A stretch of DNA of 64,000 nucleotides from Algiphilus aromaticivorans DG1253 (GCF_000733765.1 NZ_JPOG01000001.1:496001-560000); one strand, 5' to 3'; positions 15,677-25,518 are shown, counted from the first letter of the stretch. Notes: a model not told the origin generated them from the letters alone. Numbers and translations are program-made.

Positions 15677-17119
15677 TCAGGCCGAGCGGCGGCGCTCATG
15701 TGCAGCCGGAATACCCATACCCTCGCGGTACTTCGCAACGGTGCGGCGGGCCACTTCCATGCCTTCGTCGTGCAGCAGCGCAGCGAGTCGGGCGTCGGAA
15801 AGCGGCTTGCCGGCGGGCTCCGCCTGGATGAGGCGCTTGAGCTTGGCCTGGATGGCGGTAGCGGACGCGGAGCCTCCTTTGGTGGTTCGGATGGAACTGG
15901 AAAAGAAATACTTCAACTCGAAGACGCCCAGTGGCGTCAGCATGTACTTGTTGGCCGTGGCGCGCGACACCGTCGACTCGTGGATGCCCAGCTTGTCGGC
16001 GATTTCCCGGAGGACCAGCGGTTGCATGTACTCCACGCCATGTTCCATGAAAGCGGTCTGCTGTTCAACGATGGCGTGCGCGACCCGCAACAGCGTGTCG
16101 TGGCGGGCGCGCAGTGCCGACACGAGCTGCTTGGCTTCCTGCAGATGCCGCCGTAGCGTCTGCTGCTCGTCGCTGCGCTCGGCGCGTCGGACCAGGGAGG
16201 CATACTGGCGGTTGATGCGCACGCGCGGTACGGCTTCCGGGTTCAGGTGCACCTGCCAGATGCCGTTGCGCTTGGCGACGAGTACGTCGGGCACGACGTA
16301 GTCCGGCGCGCCCTCCGAATAGGCGCGGCCGGGGTGGGGCGACAGGCTGCGAATGCAGGCAATGGCCGCGGCGATCGTTTCCTCGTCACTACCCAGCAGC
16401 TTGGCGATGCGCGCGTGTTCATGACGCGCGAGCAGGTCCAGATGCTCGCTGACGATGCTGCGGGCGCTGGCCAGCACCGCGTCTTCCGCCGCGTTGTCGG
16501 CGCTGCGCAGCTGCAGCAGCAGGCATTCGGCGACATCGCGCGCGCCGACGCCGGCGGGGTCCAGGCTCTGCAGCGTGGTGAGCGCACGCTCCAGCGCATC
16601 GCCGCTGGCGCGCAGTCGGTCGGAAATGCCCTCCCAGTCCTCCAGATAGCCGTCGTCGTTGACGGCGTCGACGAGATGGGCGAGGCATTCGCGCGCCGGC
16701 TCGTCCAGCGCGCAGAGATTGGCCTGCCAGGCGAGGTGCTCGTGCAGGTCGCCTGCCTCGTGCAGATTGGCCTGCTGGTACTCGTAGCGCTCGGTGTCGC
16801 CGCTGCTGTCGCGCCAGCCGCTGTCCTCCACGTTCCAGTCGTCGGCCGTGCTGACCGGTGCGTCCAGCTCGGGGGCCTCGGCGCTGGCGGGCTGCTCGGC
16901 GTCGGGGCCTCGCTCGGCGGGGGTGAGCAGCACTTCGCTGTCGCTGCCAGCGCGATCCTCCTCGGTCTCGCTCGTCTCCAGCATGAAGTTCTGGTCGAGC
17001 ATCTCGCTGAGCTCGGTCTGCAACTCAAGGCTGGACAGCTGCAGCAGACGGATCGCCTGCTGCAGGGCCGGAGTCATGGCCAGGCTTTGGCCGAGTCGGA
17101 GCGAGAGCGACTGCTTCAT
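15677..17119 (-). CDS. rpoN: RNA polymerase sigma-54 factor
   Basis: A protein of 480 residues. Region I is MKQSLSLRLGQSLAMTPALQ, an acidic region II follows, and the C-terminal RpoN box is present (ARRTVAKYREGMGIP, preceded by the helix-turn-helix VSRATANKYM). A GTG five codons upstream is possible, but the ATG at 17119 matches known RpoN termini. It heads the run hpf-ptsN-hprK-rapZ-EIIA-HPr-EI. Upstream, where lptB normally stands, an unrelated gene block is found instead. Confidence 0.95.
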   Translation of the reverse strand: MKQSLSLRLGQSLAMTPALQQAIRLLQLSSLELQTELSEMLDQNFMLETSETEEDRAGSDSEVLLTPAERGPDAEQPASAEAPELDAPVSTADDWNVEDSGWRDSSGDTERYEYQQANLHEAGDLHEHLAWQANLCALDEPARECLAHLVDAVNDDGYLEDWEGISDRLRASGDALERALTTLQSLDPAGVGARDVAECLLLQLRSADNAAEDAVLASARSIVSEHLDLLARHEHARIAKLLGSDEETIAAAIACIRSLSPHPGRAYSEGAPDYVVPDVLVAKRNGIWQVHLNPEAVPRVRINRQYASLVRRAERSDEQQTLRRHLQEAKQLVSALRARHDTLLRVAHAIVEQQTAFMEHGVEYMQPLVLREIADKLGIHESTVSRATANKYMLTPLGVFELKYFFSSSIRTTKGGSASATAIQAKLKRLIQAEPAGKPLSDARLAALLHDEGMEVARRTVAKYREGMGIPAAHERRRSA

Positions 17120-17239
17120 CGCAAGGGCTTGCACGAAACTTGCATGCCCTGATTGTAGCGCTCGACAGTCGCAGATGTTTCGCAGCGTGGCTACGCTGCG
17201 CGGGCGGCGGCCGCCGTGCGTCGGCGCGCGGGCGAAGCT

Positions 17240-17998
17240 TCAGTCGGCGTAGCCGGGGTTCTCGCGATCCAGCCGCCGCAGCAGGCCGGGCCAGACCAGC
17301 GCCGCACCTTGCGAATGGGTGACTTGCTGCTGCATGCGCTGAGCGCCGGCCAGGATTTCCTGCGGGATGTGGATCGTCTCGCCGCCACCGGAAAGGGCGC
17401 GGATCTGCACCGTGCAGGCTGCCTCGAAGAGATACATCGCCAGGAAGGCGTCGGCCACTGTCGGGCCGATTGTGAGCAGGCCGTGGTTGCGTAGCATGAA
17501 GAAGTTGGCATCACCTACGTCGGCGATCAGGCGCGCGCGCTCGCCTTCCTCCAGCGCCACGCCCTCGTAGTCGTGATAGGCGAGGCTGGACAGCACGAAG
17601 AGCGACTGCTGCGACAGCGGCAGCAGCCCCTGCTTCTGCGCCGAGACGGCGACGCCGTTGAGCGAATGCGTGTGCATGACGCAGCCGGCGTCTTCCCGCG
17701 CGCCATGAATCGTGCTGTGGATAAGGAAACCCGCCGGGTTCACCGGCCAGGGGCTGTCTTCGACCTTGTTGCCTTCGGCGTCGATCTTGACCAGCGAAGA
17801 GGCCGTGATCTCCTCGAAGGTCATGCCGTAAGGATTGATCAGGAAGTGATGCTCCGGCCCCGGAACCTTGGCCGTCAGATGCGTGAAGACCAGATCATCC
17901 CAGCCGAAAAGGGCGACCAGACGATAGGCCGCGGCCAGATCATGGCGAATGGCGGCCTCGTCGAGAGCGGGGCTGTCGGTTTGGGCGTCGTCGGCCAT
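17240..17998 (-). CDS. class II aldolase/adducin family protein
   Basis: A protein of 252 residues starting MADDAQTDSP, chosen because GGGAGA lies about nine bases upstream; the frame continues upstream without such a site. Family signatures are LAAAYRLVALFGWDDLVFTH, the first zinc-binding pair MHTHSLNGVAVSA, and MLRNHGLLTIGPTVADAF. Relatives act on phosphorylated sugars or are annotated as ribulose-5-phosphate epimerase or fuculose aldolase homologues; the substrate cannot be told. It is the first of four genes that interrupt the lptB-rpoN neighbourhood. Confidence 0.82.
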   Translation of the reverse strand: MADDAQTDSPALDEAAIRHDLAAAYRLVALFGWDDLVFTHLTAKVPGPEHHFLINPYGMTFEEITASSLVKIDAEGNKVEDSPWPVNPAGFLIHSTIHGAREDAGCVMHTHSLNGVAVSAQKQGLLPLSQQSLFVLSSLAYHDYEGVALEEGERARLIADVGDANFFMLRNHGLLTIGPTVADAFLAMYLFEAACTVQIRALSGGGETIHIPQEILAGAQRMQQQVTHSQGAALVWPGLLRRLDRENPGYAD

Positions 17999-18241
17999 GC
18001 ATCTGTCTCCCGGTTGTTGTGCGCCCAAGCTACGCCGGCGCTGCGCTTTGAGCAAGCAGCGCGTATGGCTTCTTGAGGATGCCTGGGGCTGCGGCAATGG
18101 TCTCGGCAGGGCATCACGATCCCGGGCTGATTCGCCAGGCGCCGGGACGGCCGTGGTCACGCTTCTGCCACGCAGCCGCAACGGCGTTGTCACGCTGACA
18201 CCCTAGCGTAGCCGGCTGATTTCATTGAGCCCTGAGCCGCC

Positions 18242-20350
18242 ATGCGCACCCGTCATCGCTTCGCCCTGCTGATGCCCGTGATCGGGCTCGGCCTTCTCTC
18301 CTCCGCTTGCGACGGCACGACCTCGCGCGTCGATCCCGATCCGCAGACTCCGCAGAACCCGGGCGGCGACGAGATCGCCTTTGAACTGCAGCTGTTGCAT
18401 TTCGCGGATGTCGACGGCGGCGGTACGGCGGCCCTGAGCAACGTCGACGCCTTCTCGGCGCTGGTCGACGCTTTCCGCGCGCAGCGTCCGGCGACGACCC
18501 TGCTGCTGTCTTCGGGTGACAACTACATCCCCGGGCCGATTTACCAGGCCAGTGCCGAGGATGCCCTGGCCGACGCTGTCGGCGTGCCGGATGTCGGCCG
18601 CGGTGAGATTGCCATCCTGAACGCGCTCGGCGTTCAGGCGTCGGCGGTGGGCAACCACGATCTCGACGGTGGCCCCGGCGAGTTCGCCGGCATCATCAGC
18701 GCCGAGGACAGCTGGCCCGGCGCGGCCTTCCCCTATCTGTCGACCAATCTGGACTTCGGCGCCGATGACGCCACGGCGCCGCTGGCCGAATCGGGTGGCC
18801 AGGATGTTGGTGACCTGTCCGGCCGGCTGGCGCCCAGTGCCGTGGTCGACGTCGACGGCGAGCGCGTCGGAGTCGTTGCGGCCGTGACGCCGACACTTTC
18901 CTCAATCACGAGCACCGGAAACATTGCTGTGCTGCCGGTCGGCGTCAATGAAGCGCTGGCCGAGATCGATGCCCTGGCGGCGGCGATTCAGCCCAGTGTT
19001 GACGCCCTGGTCGCTGATGGCATCGACAAGATCATCCTGCTCGCGCACATGCAGCAGATCGCCATCGAGCAGGCGCTGGCCACTCGCCTGGCGGGTGTCG
19101 ACATCATCGTGGCGGGCGGTTCCAATACGCTGCTCGCCGACAGCAATGACATGCTGCGCCCCGGTGACACCGCGGCGGATGATTATCCGCTGAGCTATCA
19201 ATCCTCGGACGGCGAACCCGTGCTGCTGGTGAATGTCGACGGCGACTTCAAGTATCTCGGCCGACTCATCGTTGGCTTCGACGAAGATGGCGTTGTCGTC
19301 CCCGACAGTCTCGACACGGGTGACAATGGTGCCTGGGCCGCCACTGATAGCCTCGTTGCCAGTGTGCAGGGCACTCCTATTGCCGACGTGGTCACGGTGG
19401 CCGAAGTCCTGCGCGGCGTGCTTGGTGACAAGGACGGCGCCGCCGCGGGCATCAGCGAGGTCTTCCTGGAAGGCCGCCGCGGCGGCGTGCGCACCGAGGA
19501 GACCAATCTCGGCAATCTGACCGCCGACGCCAACCTCTGGTACGCCCGCCGTGCCGACGAGGCCGTCGTGATCTCGCTGAAGAATGGTGGGGGCATCCGC
19601 GCAGCCATAGGCACCATCGAGCAGCCCGCGGGCAGCAACGACCCCGCCGATGTCGTGCTGGGGCCACCGGCGGCCAACGATTTCGGCAAACCCGAGGGCG
19701 GTGTGTCGCAGCTCGACATCGAGACCGCGCTGGCCTTCAACAATGGCGTGGCGATGGTGACGCTGACCGCAGCTGAGCTGTGGGACGTCATGGAGCACGC
19801 TGTGGCGGCTTTCGCACCTGGCGCCACCGCCGGCCAGTTTCCGCAGATCGGCGGCATGGCCTTCGCCTTCGACCCGGACGCCACTGCGCGTAGCGGCGGT
19901 GACGACAACCAGGGCGCGGCCACCACCGGTGAGCGCATCCGCACCCTGGTCGTGGAGCTTCCTGATGGCAGCACCGATATTGTGGTCGCTGACGGTCAAC
20001 TGCAGGGGGATGCCACGCGCGGTTTCCGCATGGCGGTGCTGAACTTCCTGGTCGGCTGCGTGCCGGACAGCGGCGGCGCGGTCAGCGACAGCTGCGGCGA
20101 CGGCTATCCCTTCAAGGGGCTGAGCAATCCGCAGCGCGCCGATCTGGCCACCGACTTCGACGCCGGCGACTACGACCTCGGTGCCTTCGATTTCTCGCCC
20201 TCTGGCGGCGAGCAGGACGCGCTGGCCGAGTATCTGGCCAACTTCCACGGCGATGCGGCCAGCGCCTTCGACGCGGCCGAGCAGCCGCCGGCCCAGGACG
20301 AGCGCATCCAGAACCTGAGCGCGCGCGACAACGGCCTGGCCGGCAACTGA
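18242..20350 (+). CDS. lipoprotein metallophosphatase / 5'-nucleotidase family
   Basis: A protein of 702 residues with a lipobox (GLGLLSSAC). The N-terminal phosphoesterase domain has SSGDNYIPGP and SAVGNHDLDG, and the C-terminal 5'-nucleotidase domain has EETNLGNLTADANLW, SLKNGGGIRAAIG and DIETALAFNN. The usual first metal motif DxH is replaced by ADVDG and the late GHxH by AGGSNT, a variant seen in a subgroup of these proteins as I recall. It is probably an outer-membrane or periplasmic enzyme that releases phosphate from nucleotides or other esters. Transcription probably ends at the hairpin at 20358. Confidence 0.82.
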   Translation: MRTRHRFALLMPVIGLGLLSSACDGTTSRVDPDPQTPQNPGGDEIAFELQLLHFADVDGGGTAALSNVDAFSALVDAFRAQRPATTLLLSSGDNYIPGPIYQASAEDALADAVGVPDVGRGEIAILNALGVQASAVGNHDLDGGPGEFAGIISAEDSWPGAAFPYLSTNLDFGADDATAPLAESGGQDVGDLSGRLAPSAVVDVDGERVGVVAAVTPTLSSITSTGNIAVLPVGVNEALAEIDALAAAIQPSVDALVADGIDKIILLAHMQQIAIEQALATRLAGVDIIVAGGSNTLLADSNDMLRPGDTAADDYPLSYQSSDGEPVLLVNVDGDFKYLGRLIVGFDEDGVVVPDSLDTGDNGAWAATDSLVASVQGTPIADVVTVAEVLRGVLGDKDGAAAGISEVFLEGRRGGVRTEETNLGNLTADANLWYARRADEAVVISLKNGGGIRAAIGTIEQPAGSNDPADVVLGPPAANDFGKPEGGVSQLDIETALAFNNGVAMVTLTAAELWDVMEHAVAAFAPGATAGQFPQIGGMAFAFDPDATARSGGDDNQGAATTGERIRTLVVELPDGSTDIVVADGQLQGDATRGFRMAVLNFLVGCVPDSGGAVSDSCGDGYPFKGLSNPQRADLATDFDAGDYDLGAFDFSPSGGEQDALAEYLANFHGDAASAFDAAEQPPAQDERIQNLSARDNGLAGN

Positions 20351-20357
20351 AGCCGGT

Positions 20358-20392
20358 GGTGCCCCGGCGCTATGCCGGGGCACCGTGGTTTT
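20358..20392. terminator. bidirectional hairpin terminator between convergent genes
   Basis: A perfect 11-base stem (GGTGCCCCGGC and its complement, loop GCTAT) followed by a T-rich run GTGGTTTT. It lies between the stops of the phosphatase and the enoyl-CoA hydratase genes. Confidence 0.75.
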
Positions 20393-21219
20393 CACTGCGC
20401 CCAGAAGTGCTGCGCTAGCCCGCGGCGCTGCCGCCAGAGCGCACTCTTGGCGACGAAGCCGGCCACACCGGCACCCTGGTCGGCGTCGGCCACCTGCCAC
20501 CAGCCGTTGACGGCAGCGGTCAGCGCGCCGGACAGGGCCTCGAAGCCCTGGGCGGTCTCAAGATCGCATTCGACGCCGCGGTCGATGATGTACTTCAGCT
20601 GGCGGACGGCCTGGTGATTCTTGGCGCGCATAACCTCCAGCAGGGCGTTGACGGAATCGTCCAGCTCGCCGGTCGGCACAGTGCGGTTCCATAGGCCGGC
20701 CTCGACAGCGCGGCGGGCGCCGTGCAGCGCACCGATCAGGTTGACCTCCTTGGTCAGACGACGGCCGATGAGCCGCGCCATGCGGGTGGTGCCGCCCCAG
20801 CCCGGCGTGATACCCACGTCCACTTCCGGCATGCCCCAGCGCGCCCGCTCGGTGGCGATGACGAAGTCGCTGGCCATGGTCAGCTCCAGCCCGCCGCCGA
20901 CGGCCATGCCGTCGACCGCGGCGATGGTGATCTTGTCCAGTTCCTGCAGCACATTGGTCATGTGCTGATAGCGCCGCACGCGCCGCATGACCTGGTTGGC
21001 GTTGCCCCACTGCGGCATTTCGCTGATGTCGTCGCCGGCGCAGAAATGCTCGCCGGCGCCGCGCAGCACCACGTAATGCAGATCCTCGCGGTCGCGGGCA
21101 TCTTCCAGCGCGGCGATCAGCGCCTCGGACAACGCCATCGACAGGGCGTTGCGTTTATGCGGACGGTTCAGCGTCAGCCAAAGCGCGTCGCCGTGTTGCT
21201 CGGTGATGAGTTCGCTCAT
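20392..21219 (-). CDS. enoyl-CoA hydratase/isomerase family protein
   Basis: A protein of 275 residues. The start is the ATG at 21219, six bases from GGAGGA; the ATG at 21225 would touch the ribosome site. Crotonase motifs are NRPHKRNALSMAL, GEHFCAGDDISEM (first oxyanion loop), AAVDGMAVGGGLELTMASDF (second oxyanion loop) and PEVDVGITPGWGGTTRMARL. It probably hydrates or isomerises an acyl-CoA in fatty acid or aromatic acid breakdown. It is divergent from an HxlR-type regulator with two palindromic operators between them, which suggests that regulator controls it. Confidence 0.88.
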   Translation of the reverse strand: MSELITEQHGDALWLTLNRPHKRNALSMALSEALIAALEDARDREDLHYVVLRGAGEHFCAGDDISEMPQWGNANQVMRRVRRYQHMTNVLQELDKITIAAVDGMAVGGGLELTMASDFVIATERARWGMPEVDVGITPGWGGTTRMARLIGRRLTKEVNLIGALHGARRAVEAGLWNRTVPTGELDDSVNALLEVMRAKNHQAVRQLKYIIDRGVECDLETAQGFEALSGALTAAVNGWWQVADADQGAGVAGFVAKSALWRQRRGLAQHFWAQ

Positions 21220-21238
21220 GGTCATTCCTCCATTAATG

Positions 21239-21255
21239 ACTTGCGAAATGCAAGT
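21239..21255. promoter_or_regulatory. palindromic operator 1 (candidate HxlR site)
   Basis: The 17-base sequence ACTTGCGAAATGCAAGT is a perfect 6+6 palindrome (ACTTGC/GCAAGT) around GAAAT. It lies 20 bases upstream of the enoyl-CoA hydratase start, between divergent genes. Confidence 0.65.
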
Positions 21256-21275
21256 GAAATAAGCCTGCCTGTATC

Positions 21276-21292
21276 GCTTGTTAAATGCAAGT
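21276..21292. promoter_or_regulatory. palindromic operator 2 (candidate HxlR site)
   Basis: GCTTGTTAAATGCAAGT repeats operator 1 with changes in one arm (CTTG/CAAG core). The start-to-start distance from operator 1 is 37 bases, and it ends about 20 bases before the regulator's ATG. Confidence 0.65.
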
Positions 21293-21312
21293 TAAATGGG
21301 CATGCTGGGCTC

Positions 21313-21768
21313 ATGGCCACCAAGCAACCTTCCGTCGCCGAGGATTCGGTGGCGCGCACCCTCGACATCGTCGGCGACCGCTGGAGTTTCCTGATCCTGC
21401 GCGAAGCCTTCTTCGGCGTGAAGCGCTTCGAGGCGCTGCAGGCGAATCTCGGCATCGCCACCAACGTACTGTCGCAGCGTTTGCGCAAGCTGACCGCGGC
21501 CGGGGTCTTCCATCGTGCCCCGGACCCCGAGGACGGTCGTAAACGGATCTATCGCCTTACCGAACAGGGCCGCGATCTCTACGGCGTATGCCTCAGCCTG
21601 ATGGCCTGGGGCGATCGCTGGCTGGCTGATGCGGAAGGGCCACCGTTGGTGTTGACCCACCGCAACTGCGGGGCGCCAATGCAGCCGGTAGTGGTCTGCA
21701 GCGAATGCGGCGAGCCGCTGCAAGCCCGCGAGGTGCGCTACCGGCTTCGGGACGCCAAAGCGCGTTGA
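21313..21768 (+). CDS. HxlR/MarR-like winged-helix transcriptional regulator
   Basis: A protein of 151 residues from the ATG at 21313. The N-terminal winged helix reads SVARTLDIVGDRWSFLILRE, FEALQANLGIATNVLSQRLRKL and EDGRKRIYRLTEQGRDLY, the HxlR pattern. The C-terminus carries two pairs of cysteines (HRNCGAPM and VVCSECGEPL) that could bind zinc. It probably represses itself and the divergent enoyl-CoA hydratase through the two palindromes in the intergenic region. Confidence 0.85.
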   Translation: MATKQPSVAEDSVARTLDIVGDRWSFLILREAFFGVKRFEALQANLGIATNVLSQRLRKLTAAGVFHRAPDPEDGRKRIYRLTEQGRDLYGVCLSLMAWGDRWLADAEGPPLVLTHRNCGAPMQPVVVCSECGEPLQAREVRYRLRDAKAR

Positions 21769-21785
21769 CGGGGGAGCGCGCGCTG

Positions 21786-22543
<758 letters not shown>

Positions 22544-22547
<4 letters not shown>

Positions 22548-23059
22548 TGCTCGAACCCCTCCAGGGTCTCCGGGTCGATGGTGATGCGCACGCGGCCGCC
22601 GCTATCGCCGCCGCTGGCGGTGATGCGCTGCTCGACGATCTCGTAGCGCAGCTCCTCGCCACTGATCCGGTCCCCTGCGCGCTGGACGGCGACCGCCCCG
22701 CGCAGCTGCACCACGCCGGTGGCGCGATCGAAATCGATGCTTTGCGCGCTCGCATCCACCGGCTGCATGTCCTTGCCCTCCGGGCGGTGCTCGAGTTCGG
22801 CTGGGTCGCCGCTGATGCGTACGCGGACCTGGCCTTCGCCGTCGCGCGACAGCTGCAGCGTGTCGCCGCGTGCTTCCAGCGTGGCGCTGGTGAAGACGAC
22901 GTTGCCGGAGTAGCGCATGTCGCCGTTGCGCGTGATCTCGGCTTCGTCCGCCGAAATTTCCAGCGGTGCGCTGCGCAGCGCTTCCAGGCTCTGCGCGGCG
23001 ATGGGCGGCGCCGGCAGTGTCAGCGCCAGCAGCAGCATCAGGCGCCTAGCGCGGATCAT
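22544..23059 (-). CDS. lptA: LPS transport periplasmic protein LptA
   Basis: A protein of 171 residues with a signal peptide ([19 protein letters not shown]) and the OstA/LptA beta-jellyroll sequence [35 protein letters not shown] and [16 protein letters not shown]. It forms the periplasmic bridge for LPS. It overlaps lptC at its start by 14 bases and lptB at its end by four bases, so the genes are tightly coupled. Confidence 0.92.
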
Positions 23060-23609
23060 CGTATTGCACTCTTACCCTGTCGAGCAGCCGCAGGCGTTCG
23101 CCGTCGATGTCGGCCAGCATGCCGATGCCCTGCATGCGCCGACCGTCGCCGCGCAGGGTCACGGCCTCCTCGCTGCGCAGCTCGCGCTCCTTCAGCGCCA
23201 CGATGAGTTCCCGGGTCTCGCCTTCGAGTGCGGCCCCGTCGGGCCAGCTGCCCTCGATGCGGACGCCGTCGCTCAGCCGCAAGGTGCGGCTATCCGCGGG
23301 GACCTCGCCGATGGGGGCGGACAGCGACCAGCTGTCGTTCTCGCCCAGGCCGCGCACGCGCGGCGCCTCGATGGCGACGCGCTCGCTGGCGTGCATGGTC
23401 AGGCGTTCGGCGCGTACGCGGAAGCTTGGTGCGCCCTCGGCATCCGTGCGCGTCCAGTCGGCGCCCAGAACCTCGTAGCGCGCCGGATCGGCCGTGGTGA
23501 TGGTCTCGCTGCGTTGCTGCTCGCCCTGGCCGATGAGGCTGCCGAGCCATACGACGACCGCGCCGCCCAGCAGCAGGGCCAGCAGCCATTCGCGGCGTCC
23601 GCGCTTCAC
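23046..23609 (-). CDS. lptC: LPS export protein LptC
   Basis: A protein of 187 residues from a GTG overlapping the kdsC stop (GTGA). One N-terminal anchor (WLLALLLGGAVVVWLGSLIG) precedes the periplasmic domain with PSFRVRAERLTMHASERVAIE and VTLRGDGRRMQGIGMLAD. LptC joins LptBFG to LptA. Sequence conservation in this family is low, and the assignment leans on the order kdsC-lptC-lptA-lptB. Confidence 0.88.
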   Translation of the reverse strand: MKRGRREWLLALLLGGAVVVWLGSLIGQGEQQRSETITTADPARYEVLGADWTRTDAEGAPSFRVRAERLTMHASERVAIEAPRVRGLGENDSWSLSAPIGEVPADSRTLRLSDGVRIEGSWPDGAALEGETRELIVALKERELRSEEAVTLRGDGRRMQGIGMLADIDGERLRLLDRVRVQYDDPR

Positions 23610-24118
23610 TTGGCCAGCCCCTGCGCGCCCAGGAGGAGGTCGGCGGCCTCGCGGACGGCGCCGAAGCCGCCGGCGTGCTGGCTGGCCCAGTGCGCGGCGG
23701 CGCGGGCGCGCGGATGCGCGTCGGCCACGGTCAGCGCCAGGCCGGTGCGCTGCATCAGCGGCAGGTCGGGGGTGTCGTCGCCCATGGCCGCGCAGGCCGT
23801 GTCGTCGAGACCCAGCGCGTCGCGGATGCGCTCGTAGGCGGGCAGCTTGTCGGGGGTGTCGAGCACGATATGTCGCACGCCGAGCTTGCTGAAGCGATGG
23901 TGCATGGCGTCGGACGGGCGGCCCGAGATGATCGCTACCTCGATGCCGGCCTCGAGCAGCAACTTGATGCCGAGGCCGTCGCGCACGTGCACGGTCTTCA
24001 GCTCGGTGCCGTCCGGCGCCAGCCACAGCCGGCAGTCGGTGAGTACACCGTCGATGTCCAGGAACAGGCAGCGCACGCGTGCGGCGCGCTCGGCGATGGT
24101 GGGCACGGTCGCGCTCAT
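23606..24118 (-). CDS. kdsC: KDO-8-phosphate phosphatase KdsC
   Basis: A protein of 170 residues of the HAD superfamily: motif I FLDIDGVLTDCRL, motif II IISGRPSDAM, and motif III/IV MGDDTPDLPLMQ. No cap domain is present, as in KdsC. It removes phosphate from KDO-8-phosphate during lipopolysaccharide core synthesis. It overlaps both neighbours by four bases. Confidence 0.93.
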   Translation of the reverse strand: MSATVPTIAERAARVRCLFLDIDGVLTDCRLWLAPDGTELKTVHVRDGLGIKLLLEAGIEVAIISGRPSDAMHHRFSKLGVRHIVLDTPDKLPAYERIRDALGLDDTACAAMGDDTPDLPLMQRTGLALTVADAHPRARAAAHWASQHAGGFGAVREAADLLLGAQGLAK

Positions 24119-25086
24119 GCCGCGCCCGCGCGCAGCAGGTCGTGCAGATGCACGACGCCGATGACCCGCTCGGCTTCGTCGGTGACGAGCAGGCTGGTGA
24201 TGGCGTGTTCTTCCATGCGATGCACGGCTTCGGCCGCCAGCGCGTCGCTGCCGATGCGACGACCGCCGCCGGTCATGACCTCGCCGATCGGTACGCGATG
24301 GATATCGGCGTCGCTTTCGAGCACGCGGCGCAGGTCGCCGTCGGTGAATATGCCGAGGGTCGCGCCGGATTCGTCGGTGACGATGGTCATGCCCATGCGC
24401 TTGCGCGTGATTTCCAGCAGAGCATCGGCCAGCGGCGTGCTGCTGGCCACGCGTGGCACTTCCTCGCCGGTATGCATCAGATCCGAGACCTTGAGCAACA
24501 GCCGGCGCCCGAGCGCGCCGCCGGGGTGGCTGCGCGCAAAATCCTCCTGCGAGAAGCCGCGCGCCTCCAGCAGCGCCACGGCCAGCGCGTCACCCAGCAC
24601 CAATGTCACGGTGGTGCTGGCCGTGGGCGCCAGGTTCAGCGGGCAGGCCTCCTGCGCCACCGAGATATCGAGATGCACGTCGGCCATCTTCGCCATGGTC
24701 GATTCAGCCTTGCCGGTCATGCTGATCAGCGGCACGCCCTGGCGCTTGATCAGCGGCAGGATGGTGACGACCTCGCTGGTCTCGCCGGAACTTGAGATGG
24801 CCAGCACGACGTCGTCGCGGGTAATCATGCCGAGGTCGCCGTGGCTTGCTTCGCCGGGATGCACGAAGAAGGCGGGCGTGCCGGTGGAGGCCAGCGTCGC
24901 CGCGATCTTGCTGCCGATATGTCCGGATTTGCCCATGCCGGTGACTACAACGCGACCGCGACAGCCGAGCAGGATCTCGCAAGCGCGGGAGAAACTGTCA
25001 TCGATGCGCGCGCGCAACGCGTCCAGCGCGTCGCGCTCGATCTCGATGACCCGGCTTCCGAGCGATTTGAGGGCGTCTTTATCCAT
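24115..25086 (-). CDS. kdsD: arabinose-5-phosphate isomerase KdsD
   Basis: A protein of 323 residues: an N-terminal SIS sugar-isomerase domain (VVVTGMGKSGHIGSKIAATL, PGEASHGDLGMI, SSSGETSEVVTIL) and two C-terminal CBS domains (VSDLMHTGEEVPRV and IGEVMTGGGRRIG). It makes arabinose 5-phosphate, the first precursor of KDO. It is the first gene of the kdsD-kdsC-lptC-lptA-lptB unit. Confidence 0.94.
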   Translation of the reverse strand: MDKDALKSLGSRVIEIERDALDALRARIDDSFSRACEILLGCRGRVVVTGMGKSGHIGSKIAATLASTGTPAFFVHPGEASHGDLGMITRDDVVLAISSSGETSEVVTILPLIKRQGVPLISMTGKAESTMAKMADVHLDISVAQEACPLNLAPTASTTVTLVLGDALAVALLEARGFSQEDFARSHPGGALGRRLLLKVSDLMHTGEEVPRVASSTPLADALLEITRKRMGMTIVTDESGATLGIFTDGDLRRVLESDADIHRVPIGEVMTGGGRRIGSDALAAEAVHRMEEHAITSLLVTDEAERVIGVVHLHDLLRAGAA

Positions 25087-25249
25087 TGAAAGGCGTTCAA
25101 GCGGTGGTGGACCGCAGCGCGCAGTGTAACCGTAGGTGCCGGGCCGCTTCGCTTGAGAGGGCTGTAGGGGAGCCTCAGCCTTTACAGGTGGGCGCTGCTT
25201 CTTTCCTGGCTCGGTGAACCAGATGTCGATAGTCGATTGGATTGTTCCC

Positions 25250-25460
25250 GCTCGGGGGTTCCGCGCCTCGTAACCTTTGCGCTAACGAATGGTGCCACGC
25301 GACCGGCGCGGGTTCCTTTGGTTACGGCCAAAGTACCCAAAGCCATCGTGCCCGCTCGGCATCCATGCCGAGCGACCCCTGCGCGCGACGCCCGCCTCGG
25401 CCACCCTCAAAGGGCACGGATCGCCCGGGCGCGCCGCTTCGCGACATCGCTGACGAGCTC
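25250..25460 (+). repeat. intergenic repeat element, copy B (right end missing)
   Basis: The left 70 bases from 25250 align with the ends of copies A and C. An imperfect hairpin at 25311-25337, a palindrome with CATCCATG apex at 25354-25373 and the CCCTCAAAGGGCAC module near 25404-25417 follow in the same order as in the others. No inverted right end is found before the photolyase gene, so this copy is truncated. It fills most of the gene-free interval 25087-25518. Confidence 0.65.
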
Positions 25461-25518
25461 CCCGTGGCAGAAGAGTCCCTCGGTGGTTATTCGTGGGAGT
25501 TGTATCTTCCCGCGTTCT

